Shown: positions 34,126 to 43,969, counted from the stretch's first letter. The stretch is 64,000 nt of DNA from Goodfellowiella coeruleoviolacea (GCF_024171785.1 NZ_JAMTCK010000018.1:1-64000); one strand, 5' to 3'. A program made the numbers and translations. Notes: generated by a model not told the origin, from the letters alone.

Positions 34126-35877
34126 ATGACGCAGACAGTCCCGCCGTCCACCACCGCCGTCGCCGGTGCGCCGGCCGAGCCCACCGCCGCCCGGGCCGGC
34201 GCGACCGAGCCGGAGCTGATCTCCGGTGGCCACCTGGTGGCCAAGGCCCTCAAGGCCGAGGGCGTCGACGTGGTGTTCACCCTGTGCGGCGGCCACATCA
34301 TCGACATCTACGACGGCTGCGTCGACGAGGGCATCGACGTGATCGACGTGCGGCACGAGCAGGTCGCCGCGCACGCCGCCGACGGGTACGCCCGGATCAC
34401 CGGCAAACCCGGCTGCGCGGTGGTCACCGCCGGCCCCGGCACCACCGACGCGGTCACCGGGGTGGCCAACGCGCTGCGCGCGGAGAGCCCGATGCTGCTG
34501 ATCGGCGGCCAGGGCGCGCTCAGCCAGCACAAGATGGGCTCGCTGCAGGACCTGCCGCACGTGGACATGATGGCGCCGATCACCAAGTTCGCCGCCACCG
34601 TGCCGGCCACCGAACGGGTCGCCGACCTGGTGTCCATGGCCTTCCGCGAGTGCTACCACGGCGCACCAGGACCGTCCTTCCTGGAGATCCCGAGGGACGT
34701 GCTGGACGCCAGGGTGCCGGTGGAGAAGGCCAGGGTGCCGCGGGCCGGCCACTACCGGGCGTCCACCCGCTCGGTCGGCGATCCCGAGGCGGTGCAGCGG
34801 CTCGCCGACCTGATCACCCACGCGGCCAAGCCGTGCGTGCTGCTGGGCAGCCAGGTGTGGACCTGCCGGGCCACGGACGCGGCCGTGGAGTTCGTGCGCG
34901 CGCTCAACGTGCCGGCGTACATGAACGGCGCCGGCCGGGGCACCCTGCCCCCGGGCGACCCGCACCACTTCCAGCTCTCCCGCCGGTACGCGTTCAGCAA
35001 CGCCGACCTGATCATCATCGTCGGCACCCCGTTCGACTTCCGGATGGGCTACGGCCGCCGGCTCTCGCCCACCGCCACCGTGGTGCAGATCGACCTGGAC
35101 TACCGGACCGTGGGCAGGAACCGGGACGTCGACCTGGGCATCGTCGGCGATGCCGGGCAGGTGCTGGCCGCGGTCACCGCCGCCGCGTCCGGGCTGGGCG
35201 ACCCCGGTGCGGCCGGCCGCCGGGACTGGCTGGCGGAACTGCGCGCGGTGGAGACCGCCGCCTACCAGAAGCGCCTGCCCCGCCAGCTCTCCGACGCCTC
35301 GCCCATCGACCCCTACCGGCTGGTGCACGAGATCAACGAGTTCCTCACCGAGGACTCGATCTACATCGGCGACGGCGGCGACATCGTCACCTTCTCCGGC
35401 CAGGTGGTGCAGCCCAAGGCACCGGGGCACTGGATGGACCCGGGCCCGCTGGGCACGCTGGGCGTCGGCGTTCCCTTCGCCATGGCGGCCAAGCACGCCC
35501 GGCCGGACGCGGAGGTCGTCTGCCTGTTCGGCGACGGCGCGTTCAGCCTGACCGGGTGGGACTTCGAGACCATGGTGCGGTTCAACCTGCCGTTCATCGG
35601 CGTGGTGGGCAACAACTCCTCGATGAACCAGATCCGCTACGGCCAGATCCAGAAGTACGGCGCCGAGCGCGGCCGGGTCGGCAACACCCTCGGCGACGTG
35701 CGCTTCGACGAGTTCGCCCGGCTGCTCGGCGGCCACGGCGAGGAGGTGCGCGACCCCGCCGACATCCGGCCGGCCCTGGAGCGCGCCCGCCAGTCCGGCA
35801 AGCCGTCGCTGGTCAACGTGTGGGTGGACCCGGACGTCTACGCGCCGGGAACCATGAACCAGACGATGTACAAATAG
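34126..35877 (+). CDS. TPP-dependent oxalyl-CoA decarboxylase / 2-hydroxyacyl-CoA lyase-like enzyme
   Basis: A 583-aa three-domain TPP enzyme. The N-terminal PYR domain has the catalytic Glu in DVRHEQVAAHAADGYARITG; the middle domain follows (CVLLGSQVWTCRATDAAVEF); the PP domain has GDGAFSLTGWDFETM and VVGNNSSMNQ, the Mg/TPP motif. General acetolactate-synthase annotation is also possible, but the strongly Frc-like next gene points to oxalyl-CoA (to formyl-CoA plus CO2) or the related 2-hydroxyacyl-CoA lyase reaction. The ATG at 34126 has GAGGA upstream. It is the first gene of the operon behind the GntR operator. Confidence 0.78.
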   Translation: MTQTVPPSTTAVAGAPAEPTAARAGATEPELISGGHLVAKALKAEGVDVVFTLCGGHIIDIYDGCVDEGIDVIDVRHEQVAAHAADGYARITGKPGCAVVTAGPGTTDAVTGVANALRAESPMLLIGGQGALSQHKMGSLQDLPHVDMMAPITKFAATVPATERVADLVSMAFRECYHGAPGPSFLEIPRDVLDARVPVEKARVPRAGHYRASTRSVGDPEAVQRLADLITHAAKPCVLLGSQVWTCRATDAAVEFVRALNVPAYMNGAGRGTLPPGDPHHFQLSRRYAFSNADLIIIVGTPFDFRMGYGRRLSPTATVVQIDLDYRTVGRNRDVDLGIVGDAGQVLAAVTAAASGLGDPGAAGRRDWLAELRAVETAAYQKRLPRQLSDASPIDPYRLVHEINEFLTEDSIYIGDGGDIVTFSGQVVQPKAPGHWMDPGPLGTLGVGVPFAMAAKHARPDAEVVCLFGDGAFSLTGWDFETMVRFNLPFIGVVGNNSSMNQIRYGQIQKYGAERGRVGNTLGDVRFDEFARLLGGHGEEVRDPADIRPALERARQSGKPSLVNVWVDPDVYAPGTMNQTMYK

Positions 35878-35937
35878 GACAGTCCCACCCGGAAACGCCC
35901 TGTCCCCCAACGGTTTTCGGTTCGAGGGAGCACACTC

Positions 35938-37167
35938 ATGGGAAAGGCACTCGACGGCGTCCGCGTCCTCGACATGACCCACGTCCAGTCCGGGCCGTCC
36001 TGCACCCAGATCCTCGCCTGGCTGGGCGCGGACGTGGTGAAGCTGGAGGCCCCCGGCGGTGACATCACCCGGCGCCAGCTGCGGGACGTGCCGGACGCGG
36101 ACAGCCTCTACTTCACGATGCTCAACTGCAACAAGCGCAGCATCACGCTGAACATGAAGGCCGGGCGCGGCCACGACCTGTTCGTCAACCTGGTGCGCCG
36201 CTCCGACGTGCTGGTGGAGAACTTCGGCCCGGGCACCCTGGAACGGCTGGGTTTTCCGTGGGAGCGCCTGCGCGAGATCAACCCCCGGCTCATCTACGCC
36301 TCGATCAAGGGCTTCGGCGAGGGCCCCTACACCCACTTCAAGGCCTACGAGGTGGTCGCGCAGGCCATGGGTGGGTCGATGAGCACCACCGGTTTCGAGG
36401 ACGGCCCGCCGCTGGCCACCGGCGCGCAGATCGGTGACTCGGGCACCGGCGTGCACACCGTGGCCGGCATCCTGGCCGCGCTCTACCAGCGGGTGTCCAC
36501 CGGGCGCGGCCAGCGGGTCAACGTGGCCATGCAGCACGCCGTGCTCAACCTGTGCCGGGTCAAGCTGCGCGACCAGCAGCGGCTGGCGGCCGGCCCGCTC
36601 GCCGAGTACCCCAACGACGAGTTCGGCGCGGAGGTGCCGCGCTCGGGCAACGCCTCCGGCGGCGGCCAGCCCGGCTGGGCGCTGCGGTGCAGCCCGGGCG
36701 GCCCCAACGACTACATCTACGTGATCGTCCAGCCGGTCGGCTGGGCACCGATCACCCAGCTGATCGGCCGGCCCGAACTGGCCGACGACCCGGAGTGGAG
36801 CACACCGGAAGCCCGACTGTCCAAACTGGACAAGGTGTTCCAGCTGATCGAGGAGTGGACGATCCACCACGACAAGTGGACCGTGCTGGAGAGGCTGAAC
36901 GCGCACAACATCCCGTGCGGCCCGATCCTGTCCACCCGGGAGCTGATCGAGGACGAGTCGCTGGCCGCCAACGACATGATCGTCAGCGTCGACCACCCCG
37001 AGCGGGGCGAGTTCAAGACCGTGGGCTGTCCGATCAAGCTGTCCGACTCCCCGGTCCAGGTCGAGCGCTCGCCGCTGCTCGGCGAGCACAACGAGGACGT
37101 CTACCTGCGCGAGCTGGGGCTGGGCCGCGCCGAATTCGCCAACCTCAAAGCGAACGGGGTGATCTGA
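35938..37167 (+). CDS. frc: formyl-CoA:oxalate CoA-transferase
   Basis: A 409-aa class III CoA-transferase that moves CoA from formyl-CoA to oxalate. It follows Oxalobacter Frc closely by eye: [50 protein letters not shown], the catalytic Asp in [24 protein letters not shown], the glycine loop [12 protein letters not shown], and [11 protein letters not shown] at the end. It lies 60 bp after the decarboxylase gene and 3 bp before the synthetase gene. Together they would run oxalate to formate plus CO2. Confidence 0.9.
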   Translation: MGKALDGVRVLDMTHVQSGPSCTQILAWLGADVVKLEAPGGDITRRQLRDVPDADSLYFTMLNCNKRSITLNMKAGRGHDLFVNLVRRSDVLVENFGPGTLERLGFPWERLREINPRLIYASIKGFGEGPYTHFKAYEVVAQAMGGSMSTTGFEDGPPLATGAQIGDSGTGVHTVAGILAALYQRVSTGRGQRVNVAMQHAVLNLCRVKLRDQQRLAAGPLAEYPNDEFGAEVPRSGNASGGGQPGWALRCSPGGPNDYIYVIVQPVGWAPITQLIGRPELADDPEWSTPEARLSKLDKVFQLIEEWTIHHDKWTVLERLNAHNIPCGPILSTRELIEDESLAANDMIVSVDHPERGEFKTVGCPIKLSDSPVQVERSPLLGEHNEDVYLRELGLGRAEFANLKANGVI

Positions 37168-37170
37168 CCG

Positions 37171-39342
37171 ATGACAGCCAGCGACCGGACCAGCACCACC
37201 GGCCAGCCCGACTACGACCGCGCCGAGGTGCGGGCGGTCCTCGCCGAGGCGATCGCCGCCGGACGCACCGCGCTGACCGCGCCCGAGGGCCGGCGGATCT
37301 GCGCCGCCTACGGCATCCCCACTCCGGGCGAGGCCCTGGCCACCAGCGCCGACCAGGCCGCGGCACAGGCCACCCAGCTCGGCTTCCCGGTGGTGATGAA
37401 GATCGTCTCACCGGACATCCTGCACAAGACCGAGGCCGGCGGCGTGGTCGTGGGCGTGGCCGACGCGGACGCGGCGCGCGCCGCCTACCAGCGGATCGTG
37501 GCCAACGCCCTGGCGCACCGGCCGGACGCGGCCATCACCGGCGTGCAGGTGCAGCAGCTGCTGACCGGCGGCCAGGAGGTGATCGTCGGCGCCACCACCG
37601 ACCCCACCTTCGGCAAGGTGGTGGCCTTCGGCCTGGGTGGCGTGCTGGTCGAGGTGCTCAAGGACGTCACCTTCCGGATGGCCCCGATCAGCCGCGCCGA
37701 GGCCGAGGGCATGCTCGACGACATCGCCGCGGCCGAGGTGCTGCGCGGCGTCCGCGGCGCCGCGCCGGTCGACGCCGCCGGCCTGGCCGAGGTGATCGCC
37801 CGGGTCGGCGACCTGGTCACCGACTTCCCGCAGATCAGCGAGTTCGACCTGAACCCGGTGTTCGCCACCGCCGACGGGGTGTGCGCGGCGGACGTGCGCG
37901 TCCTGCTGGACCCCGAGCCGGCCGCGCCGCCGCCCCGACCGTCCGAAGAGGACATCCTGCGGGTGATGAACCGGCTGATGAACCCGGCGGCGATCGCGGT
38001 CATCGGCGCCTCGGCCGAGCCGGGCAAGATCGGCAACTCGGTCATGCGCAACCTGGTCGACGGCGGCTTCGCCGGGCAGATCTTCCCGATCAACCCCAGG
38101 GCCGACGAGATCATGGGGCACAAGGTCTACCGCAGCGTCACCGACGTGCCGGTGGACGTGGACGTGGCGGTGTTCGCGGTGCCCGCCAAGCTGGTGCCCT
38201 CGGCGCTGACCGAGTGCGGCCACAAGGGCGTGCCCGCCGCGGTGCTCATCCCGTCGGGTTTCGCCGAGACCGGCAACACCGCGCTGCAGGACGAGGTGGT
38301 GGCGATCGCCAGGCAGCACGGCATCCGGCTGCTCGGCCCCAACATCTACGGCTACTACTACACCCCGCGCAACCTGTGCGCGACCTTCTGCACGCCCTAC
38401 GACGTCACCGGCGGGGTGGCGCTGACCTCGCAGAGCGGTGGCATCGGCATGGCCATCCTCGGTTTCAGCCGCACCACCAGGATGGGCGTGTCCGCGATCG
38501 TGGGGCTGGGCAACAAGTCCGATGTGGACGAGGACGACCTGCTCACCTTCTTCGAGCACGACGACAACACCCGGTGCGTTGCCATGCACCTGGAGGACCT
38601 CAAGGACGGGCGGGCGTTCGTCGAAACCGCGCGCCGGGTGACCAGGCGCAAGCCCGTGGTGGTGCTCAAGGCCGGGCGCACCGCCCTGGGGGCGCGCGCG
38701 GCCAGTTCACACACGGGCGCGCTGGCCGGCGACGACAAGGTCTACGACGACATCCTGCGGCAGGCCGGGGTGGTGCGGGCGCCGGGCCTGAACGAGATGC
38801 TGGAGTACGCCAGGGGGCTGCCGCTGCTGCCCACGCCCGCCGGGGAGAACGTGGTGATCATCACCGGCGCCGGCGGCTCGGGTGTGCTGCTCTCGGACGC
38901 CTGCGTGGACAACGGCCTGCGCCTGATGGAGATCCCCGACGACCTGGACGCGGCGTTCCGCCGGCACATCCCGCCGTTCGGCGCGGCCGGCAACCCGATC
39001 GACATCACCGGGGGCGAGCCGCCGTCGACCTACGAGGCCACCATCCGGCTCGGCCTGACCGACCCGCGCGTGCACGCGCTGGTCCTCGGCTACTGGCACA
39101 CCATCGTCACGCCCCCCATGGTCTTCGCCGAGCTGACCGCCCGGGTCGTGGCACAGGCCAGGGCCGAGGGGATCGACAAGCCCGTGGTGGCCTCCCTGGC
39201 CGGGGACACCGAGGTGGAGCAGGCCTGCGAGCACCTGTTCGACCACGGGATCGTGGCCTACCCCTACACCACCGAGCGGCCCGTGGCCGTGCTGGGCGCC
39301 AAGTACCGGTGGGCGCGGGCGGCCGGGCTGCTCGGCGGCTGA
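37171..39342 (+). CDS. NDP-forming acyl-CoA synthetase with permuted domains
   Basis: A 723-aa protein that combines both parts of an ADP-forming acyl-CoA synthetase. Residues about 1-255 are the ATP-grasp (beta) part (AAYGIPTPGEAL, FPVVMKIVSPDILHKTEAGG). The CoA-binding and ligase (alpha) part follows (AIAVIGASAEPGKIGNSVMR, LIPSGFAETG, LTSQSGGIGMAI) with the phospho-His, His514, in ASSHTGALAGDD. Alpha then beta is the commoner order, so this one is permuted. It starts 3 bp after frc. I infer that it conserves energy from, or recharges, a CoA ester (formyl- or oxalyl-CoA), which is unproven. Confidence 0.85.
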   Translation: MTASDRTSTTGQPDYDRAEVRAVLAEAIAAGRTALTAPEGRRICAAYGIPTPGEALATSADQAAAQATQLGFPVVMKIVSPDILHKTEAGGVVVGVADADAARAAYQRIVANALAHRPDAAITGVQVQQLLTGGQEVIVGATTDPTFGKVVAFGLGGVLVEVLKDVTFRMAPISRAEAEGMLDDIAAAEVLRGVRGAAPVDAAGLAEVIARVGDLVTDFPQISEFDLNPVFATADGVCAADVRVLLDPEPAAPPPRPSEEDILRVMNRLMNPAAIAVIGASAEPGKIGNSVMRNLVDGGFAGQIFPINPRADEIMGHKVYRSVTDVPVDVDVAVFAVPAKLVPSALTECGHKGVPAAVLIPSGFAETGNTALQDEVVAIARQHGIRLLGPNIYGYYYTPRNLCATFCTPYDVTGGVALTSQSGGIGMAILGFSRTTRMGVSAIVGLGNKSDVDEDDLLTFFEHDDNTRCVAMHLEDLKDGRAFVETARRVTRRKPVVVLKAGRTALGARAASSHTGALAGDDKVYDDILRQAGVVRAPGLNEMLEYARGLPLLPTPAGENVVIITGAGGSGVLLSDACVDNGLRLMEIPDDLDAAFRRHIPPFGAAGNPIDITGGEPPSTYEATIRLGLTDPRVHALVLGYWHTIVTPPMVFAELTARVVAQARAEGIDKPVVASLAGDTEVEQACEHLFDHGIVAYPYTTERPVAVLGAKYRWARAAGLLGG

Positions 39343-39406
39343 GGCCACCGCACGCGGCAGGTCAGGGGCGTCACCGGTACCACAAACTCGGGAGAAAGGT
39401 CCTGCT

Positions 39407-40912
39407 GTGGACGCTTCGAACGCACCAACCGCCGGACCGTCCGACGGTCACCTGGCGGCATCGCACGGTCCAGAACGGGTGTGGCGGGCCGGCCGGCTCG
39501 ACCCCATGCCCATCCGCAAGCTGCCCGAGGCACCACCGTCGATCCACCTGCTCGGCCCCACCGTCTTCCTGGTCGCACTGGGCGTGGGCATGGGCGAGTC
39601 CTACATGTGGCCGCGCCTGGTCCTGGTCTTCGGCCCGGAGATCCGGTGGCTGTTCCTGATCGGCGTCACCCTCCAGGCCGTGGTCATGCTGGAGATGGCC
39701 CGCTACGCCATGGCCACCGGGGAGAGCATCTTCTTCGGCGCCGCCCGCGTGTTCAAACCGCTGATGTGGTTCTTCTTCGCGGTGGCGATCCTGGTCTACA
39801 TCTGGCCGGGCCACCTCTCCGCCGGTGCCGCGGCGTTCGAGCGGATCACCGGCATCCCGTGGGTGATCGCGGCCTGCGTGGGGCTGGTGCTGGTCGGCGT
39901 GGTGTTCAGCCTGGCCAAGGTGATCTACAACCTGCTGGAGAACGTGCTGTCGCTGCTGATCGGCGTGCTCGTGGTGGGCACCGCGGTCATCGCCGCGCTG
40001 GTCGGCGACTGGCACGACCTGAGCAGCACCCTCGCCGGCATGTTCCACTTCGGATACTTCCCCAGCCAGGCGCTGTCCGAGTCCTGGTTCCCCATCGTGG
40101 TCGGCTCGATCGCGTTCGCCGGGCCGTCGGGCATGCAGCAGATGTGGTACACGCTGCACCTGCGGGACAGCGGCGCCGGCATGGGCGCGCACGTGCCCAG
40201 CATCCGGGGGCTGCGCCACGCCGGCGCGGAGGAGGCCATGCCGGCCAGGGGTTTCATGTTCGACACCAGCGACCCCGGCGAGATGGCCAAGTGGCGCGGC
40301 TGGCGGCGCTGGGTGACCTTTGACGCGCTGCTGCTGTTCTGGGGCATCACCATGCTGGTGACCATCTCGTTCACCGTGCTGGCCCAGGCCGCCTCCCGGC
40401 AGAACCCGGACGTGCGCTCGCTGATCGAGTCCGGTGACCGGGAGGCCGCGCTGAACGCCATGGCCGACGCGTTCTCCTCGGTGGGCGGTTCCGCGCTGGG
40501 CACGGTCTTCTTCGGGTTCATCGCGCTGATCGGGCTCAACGCCACCCTGGGCCTGTTCGACTCGTTCTCCCGGGGCCAGGCCGACATGACCTACTTCTTC
40601 GTGCGGGGCGCCCGCCGGTTCCGCATGGCCCACCTCTACGCCGCCTACCTGTGGGGCCTGATCGCCTTCGGCATCCTCATCCTGCTGTTCGGCCCGGCCG
40701 ACGGCCCCAGCTCCATTCTGGACATCCTGGCGTTCCTGTCCACGTTCGCCATGGGCGCCTACTGCGTGGTGCTGCTGCTGGTCAACAACACCCTGCTGCC
40801 CAAACCCATCCGGCCGAAGCTGCCCACCAACCTGGTCATCGGCTTCGGCGCGGTGTTCTACCTGGGCATGCTCTTCTACAGCCTGGTCCGCTTCGGCGTG
40901 GTCGTGGGCTGA
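39407..40912 (+). CDS. Nramp-fold transporter lacking metal-binding motifs
   Basis: A 501-aa membrane protein with about 11 hydrophobic segments of the Nramp (LeuT-like) fold. The first helix begins LLGPTVFLVALGVGMGESYM, which aligns with the Nramp start, but the metal motif DPGN is replaced by GMGE. The sixth-helix MPH motif is replaced by AFAGPSGMQQMWY. So the residues that coordinate Mn2+/Fe2+ are missing, and another substrate is likely. Its place in the oxalate operon suggests carboxylate uptake, which is inference. The start is GTG with AAAGG upstream. Confidence 0.78.
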   Translation: MDASNAPTAGPSDGHLAASHGPERVWRAGRLDPMPIRKLPEAPPSIHLLGPTVFLVALGVGMGESYMWPRLVLVFGPEIRWLFLIGVTLQAVVMLEMARYAMATGESIFFGAARVFKPLMWFFFAVAILVYIWPGHLSAGAAAFERITGIPWVIAACVGLVLVGVVFSLAKVIYNLLENVLSLLIGVLVVGTAVIAALVGDWHDLSSTLAGMFHFGYFPSQALSESWFPIVVGSIAFAGPSGMQQMWYTLHLRDSGAGMGAHVPSIRGLRHAGAEEAMPARGFMFDTSDPGEMAKWRGWRRWVTFDALLLFWGITMLVTISFTVLAQAASRQNPDVRSLIESGDREAALNAMADAFSSVGGSALGTVFFGFIALIGLNATLGLFDSFSRGQADMTYFFVRGARRFRMAHLYAAYLWGLIAFGILILLFGPADGPSSILDILAFLSTFAMGAYCVVLLLVNNTLLPKPIRPKLPTNLVIGFGAVFYLGMLFYSLVRFGVVVG

Positions 40913-40913
40913 G

Positions 40914-41522
40914 ATGACCACGCCGACGATGATCACGACGACGATGACCGCACGGACCCGACTGCGCAGCGCGGCCGAACTCGCCTTCCCCGGATTCGTC
41001 GTGGGTCTGCTGGCCGGAGCCGCCGGCGGCGCGCTGACCGCGTTCGTCGCCGGCTCCGCCGGCTGGGCGCTGCTGGCCACCCTGGCCCTGGGTGTCCCGC
41101 TCGGACTGCTCGGCGGCGGCTACGGCCTGGTCCTGGCCACCGGCCGGGTCCGGCTCGGGGTGTTCGCCCCGGCCGCGCTCTACTGGCTGGTCGGCTTCCC
41201 GCTCGCCCGCCTGGTGCACGAAGTGGTGACGCGGCTGGCCGTGACTGGCCGGGTGGCGCTACCCGATGATCTACTGGGTTTCCTGACCTACCAGGCCGTG
41301 ATCAGTGCCGGATACGCGATCGGCTTCCTCTGGCTGCACGAGCGGATCGCCCCGCACTGGTTCGCCCGGGTGGGCGGGCACAACCCCGCGGCCCAGCGGC
41401 TGGTCACCCGCTACGTGGCGCACGCGCGCAGCGTGCGGGCGGCGCGACAGCGGGCCAGGTCCCGCCGGCCCGGCAGCCGGCGCCGACCGAACCGGCCCGG
41501 CCAACCGGACTGGTCGGACTGA
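40914..41522 (+). CDS. membrane protein of unknown function
   Basis: A 202-aa protein that starts 1 bp after the transporter's stop, so it is coupled. It has about four hydrophobic segments (residues ~23-45, 50-75, 80-105 and 122-142) and a strongly basic C-terminal tail ([18 protein letters not shown]). There is no recognisable domain. It may be an accessory part of the transporter. Confidence 0.65.
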   Translation: MTTPTMITTTMTARTRLRSAAELAFPGFVVGLLAGAAGGALTAFVAGSAGWALLATLALGVPLGLLGGGYGLVLATGRVRLGVFAPAALYWLVGFPLARLVHEVVTRLAVTGRVALPDDLLGFLTYQAVISAGYAIGFLWLHERIAPHWFARVGGHNPAAQRLVTRYVAHARSVRAARQRARSRRPGSRRRPNRPGQPDWSD

Positions 41523-41623
41523 CCGGACCACCGGAGGCGCACCACCGCAGTGACCGGACCGGCTGGCGGCCGGCCGCGGTACCGGCCGCCACACCGCCGC
41601 GACCCGAACCGGAGGACATCGCC

Positions 41624-42625
41624 ATGGGCTTTCCCACCTGGGTGTGGATCGCGACGATCGGCGCGCTGGCCGCCGTGGTCGCCGTCGACTTCTACCTGGT
41701 CGCCCGCAACCCGAGGCAGCCGTCGCTGCGCGAGTGCACCACCTGGGTGGTGTGCTACGTGGTGCTGGCGGTGGTGTTCGGACTCGGCCTGCTGGTGCTG
41801 GCCGGCCCCGGCTCGGGCGGCGAGTTCTTCGCCGGCTGGATCACCGAGTACTCCCTGTCCGTGGACAACCTGTTCGTGTTCGTGCTGATCATGAGCAGGT
41901 TCGGGGTGCCGAGGCGGTTCCGGCAGAAGGTGCTGCTGGTGGGCGTCGTGCTGGCGCTGCTGCTGCGCGGGGTGTTCATCGCGGTCGGCGCCGAGGCGGT
42001 GCGCCGGTTCGACTGGGTCTTCTACCTGTTCGGCGCGTTCCTGGTCTACACGGCCTGGAAGCTGCTCCGCGAGGACCCCGCCGAGGAGACCGAGTTCACC
42101 GAGAACGCGGTGGTGCGGCTGGTCCGCCGGGTGGTGCCGACCAGCACCGCCTACGGCCGGGGCACGCTGTTCACCCGCGAGGCCGGCCGCCGGGTGGTCA
42201 CCCCCATGCTGGTGGTGATGGTCGCGGTCGGCACCACCGACGTGCTGTTCGCGGTGGACTCGATTCCCGCCATCTTCGGTCTCACCACCGAGCCGTACCT
42301 GGTGTTCACCGCCAACGCCTTCGCCCTGATGGGGCTGCGGCAGCTGTTCTTCCTGATCGGCGGGTTGCTCGACCGGCTGGTCCACCTGAGCAGGGGCCTG
42401 TCGGTGATCCTGGCCTTCATCGGGGTGAAGCTGGTCCTGGAGGCCCTGCACGAGCAGGGCGTCGGCTGGGCGCCGGCGATCCCGATCTGGGCCTCGCTGG
42501 CGGTGATCGTCGGCACCCTGGCGATCACCGCGGTGACGAGCCTGGTCAGGACCGCCCGGGACAGGCGGGCGCCGACCGCGCCCGCCCGGGACCGGACCGT
42601 GTCCGAGGAGGTGGAGGCGGGCTGA
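41624..42625 (+). CDS. TerC-family membrane protein
   Basis: A 333-aa membrane protein of the TerC family (Mn2+ export or metallation of exported proteins in characterised members). It shows WITEYSLSVDNLFVFVLIMS and VGTTDVLFAVDSIPAIFGL, the two Asp-containing helix motifs, and FALMGLRQLFFLIGGLL. GGAGGA precedes the ATG. In contrast to the second terC at 61410-62414, no riboswitch lies upstream; the 101-bp leader is plain GC-rich spacer. Confidence 0.9.
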   Translation: MGFPTWVWIATIGALAAVVAVDFYLVARNPRQPSLRECTTWVVCYVVLAVVFGLGLLVLAGPGSGGEFFAGWITEYSLSVDNLFVFVLIMSRFGVPRRFRQKVLLVGVVLALLLRGVFIAVGAEAVRRFDWVFYLFGAFLVYTAWKLLREDPAEETEFTENAVVRLVRRVVPTSTAYGRGTLFTREAGRRVVTPMLVVMVAVGTTDVLFAVDSIPAIFGLTTEPYLVFTANAFALMGLRQLFFLIGGLLDRLVHLSRGLSVILAFIGVKLVLEALHEQGVGWAPAIPIWASLAVIVGTLAITAVTSLVRTARDRRAPTAPARDRTVSEEVEAG

Positions 42626-42676
42626 CCGCCGGGTGATCGGACGCCTCAGCCGGGTCCCGACACCCGGCGCGCGGCG

Positions 42677-42862
42677 TCAGCGCTGGGCGCGCTGCTGGTC
42701 GTCCTCGGTGTGCTGGCGGAGGAACTCCTCGACCTCGGCCACCTCGTTCTCGCGCGCCCGGTCCATCGCGGCCGCCAGACCGAGGCCGAGCACCCGGCCG
42801 TCCGCGCGGTGTCCGGGCGGCGGCTGGGTGAGTGAACGAACCACGTCCCGCCATGCTGGCAT
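42677..42862 (-). CDS. small hypothetical protein
   Basis: A 61-aa acidic protein (PAWRDVVRSLTQPPPGHRAD, then AAAMDRARENEVAEVEEFL). AAGGAG lies 9 bp before the ATG at 42862, which supports translation; an ATG three codons earlier sits right on that site. It lies 110 bp downstream of the second gntR gene on the same strand. I do not recognise a family. Confidence 0.5.
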   Translation of the reverse strand: MPAWRDVVRSLTQPPPGHRADGRVLGLGLAAAMDRARENEVAEVEEFLRQHTEDDQQRAQR

Positions 42863-42972
42863 GACTGCCATCTCCTTTCCCTCGCGCTGACCGGCAATGG
42901 CCGACCAGCCGATTCCGGGTGGGGTCGACCGGGATGATCAGGCGGACCGCCGGTTACCCGGCCCCGCCGTTC

Positions 42973-43737
42973 TCATTCGTCGTCCCGGCCGCCGTTCTCG
43001 GTGTTCTCCCCGTTGTCCGGACCGGCCGACTCGGCACCGGAAACGGTTTTCTGGTGTTGTTCCCGGAGTCGCCGGCGACAACACCGGCGGGTGCGCTCGG
43101 TGTGCGCCCGCATGATTCGCGCGGCTTCCTCGCCGTTGTTCCTGGCGATCGCCGCCACCAGGTCGGCGTGCTCCTGCCAGGACTCCGCACCGCGCAGCCG
43201 GGCCGCCAGCGCCGCGCACCACCGCGCCCGGCGCTCCACCTGCTCGGCGAAGTCGATGAGCACCTGGTTGCCGGACAGCTGGGTGATCAGCGCGTGCAGC
43301 CGCGCGTTGGCCCGCACCTGCCCCGGGATGTCCGTGGCCGCCGCCGAGGCGCGGCCCTGTTCGCACAGCTCGGCCAGGCGCTCGGCGTCCGAGGCGGTGG
43401 CGCGCGGCGCGGCCAGCCTGGCGGACTCGGTTTCCAGCAGGCAGCGCATGGCCAGCAGCTGGTCGGCCGCGTCCTCGTCCGGCAGGTGCACGCACGCGCC
43501 CTCGCGGGGGCGCAGGTCCACCCAGCCCTCGGTGTGCAGCCAGTGCAGTGCCTCGCGCACGTGCTGGCGGGGCACGCTGAGCCGGTCGGCGAGTTCGGCC
43601 TCCACCAGCGGCTGCCCCGGAGCGAGATCACCCGTGGTGAGCCAGCCGAGCAGGGCCTCGTAAACGCGCCGGCGCAGCGGCATCGGACCGGATATTCCTC
43701 GTGCCGGCGAAAGATTCGCCAGGGTGGACGGCACCAT
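42973..43737 (-). CDS. second GntR/FadR-type regulator (FCD domain)
   Basis: A 254-aa paralog of the regulator at 32949-33701. The winged helix reads MPLRRRVYEALLGWLTTGDL then DRLSVPRQHVREALHWLHTE, followed by the FCD domain (LLAMRCLLETESARLAA, NARLHALITQLSGNQVLIDF, WQEHADLVAAIARNN). It ends in an Arg-rich then acidic tail. A palindrome at 43951-43969 and a half-site ATACAGT at 43817-43823 lie upstream. It probably responds to a related small acid and controls nearby formate genes. Confidence 0.87.
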   Translation of the reverse strand: MVPSTLANLSPARGISGPMPLRRRVYEALLGWLTTGDLAPGQPLVEAELADRLSVPRQHVREALHWLHTEGWVDLRPREGACVHLPDEDAADQLLAMRCLLETESARLAAPRATASDAERLAELCEQGRASAAATDIPGQVRANARLHALITQLSGNQVLIDFAEQVERRARWCAALAARLRGAESWQEHADLVAAIARNNGEEAARIMRAHTERTRRCCRRRLREQHQKTVSGAESAGPDNGENTENGGRDDE

Positions 43738-43950
43738 TGTCAGCTCCCGTTGACCACCGGACCGCCGCCGGCATCAGCGTGACGTCGGCTACCTTTTCCC
43801 ATCGATTTCCCGAAGGATACAGTCTCTTTACCAAAAGGGTTTGCCGAACGCCCACACACCGGTAATTCCCCGTGGCCGCGTTATCCGGGCCCATCACGTG
43901 GAATCACCGTCGAAAAGCGGCGGCCACTCCTCCTCGATCACGCGTTGTCT

Positions 43951-43969
43951 ACTGTATTCAGTATACAGT
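43951..43969. promoter_or_regulatory. palindromic operator ACTGTAT-N5-ATACAGT
   Basis: A perfect 7-bp inverted repeat with a 5-bp spacer in the 343-bp gap between fdhD and the second gntR gene; that gap holds no other gene. Its core GTATTCAGTAT differs by one base from GTATGCAGTAT in the operator before the oxc operon. It fits control by a GntR-type protein. Confidence 0.65.

Noticed and set aside
39407-40912. Mn2+/Fe2+ transporter MntH
   Set aside because: Fold similarity only; the DPGN and MPH metal motifs are absent and the gene sits in an oxalate operon.
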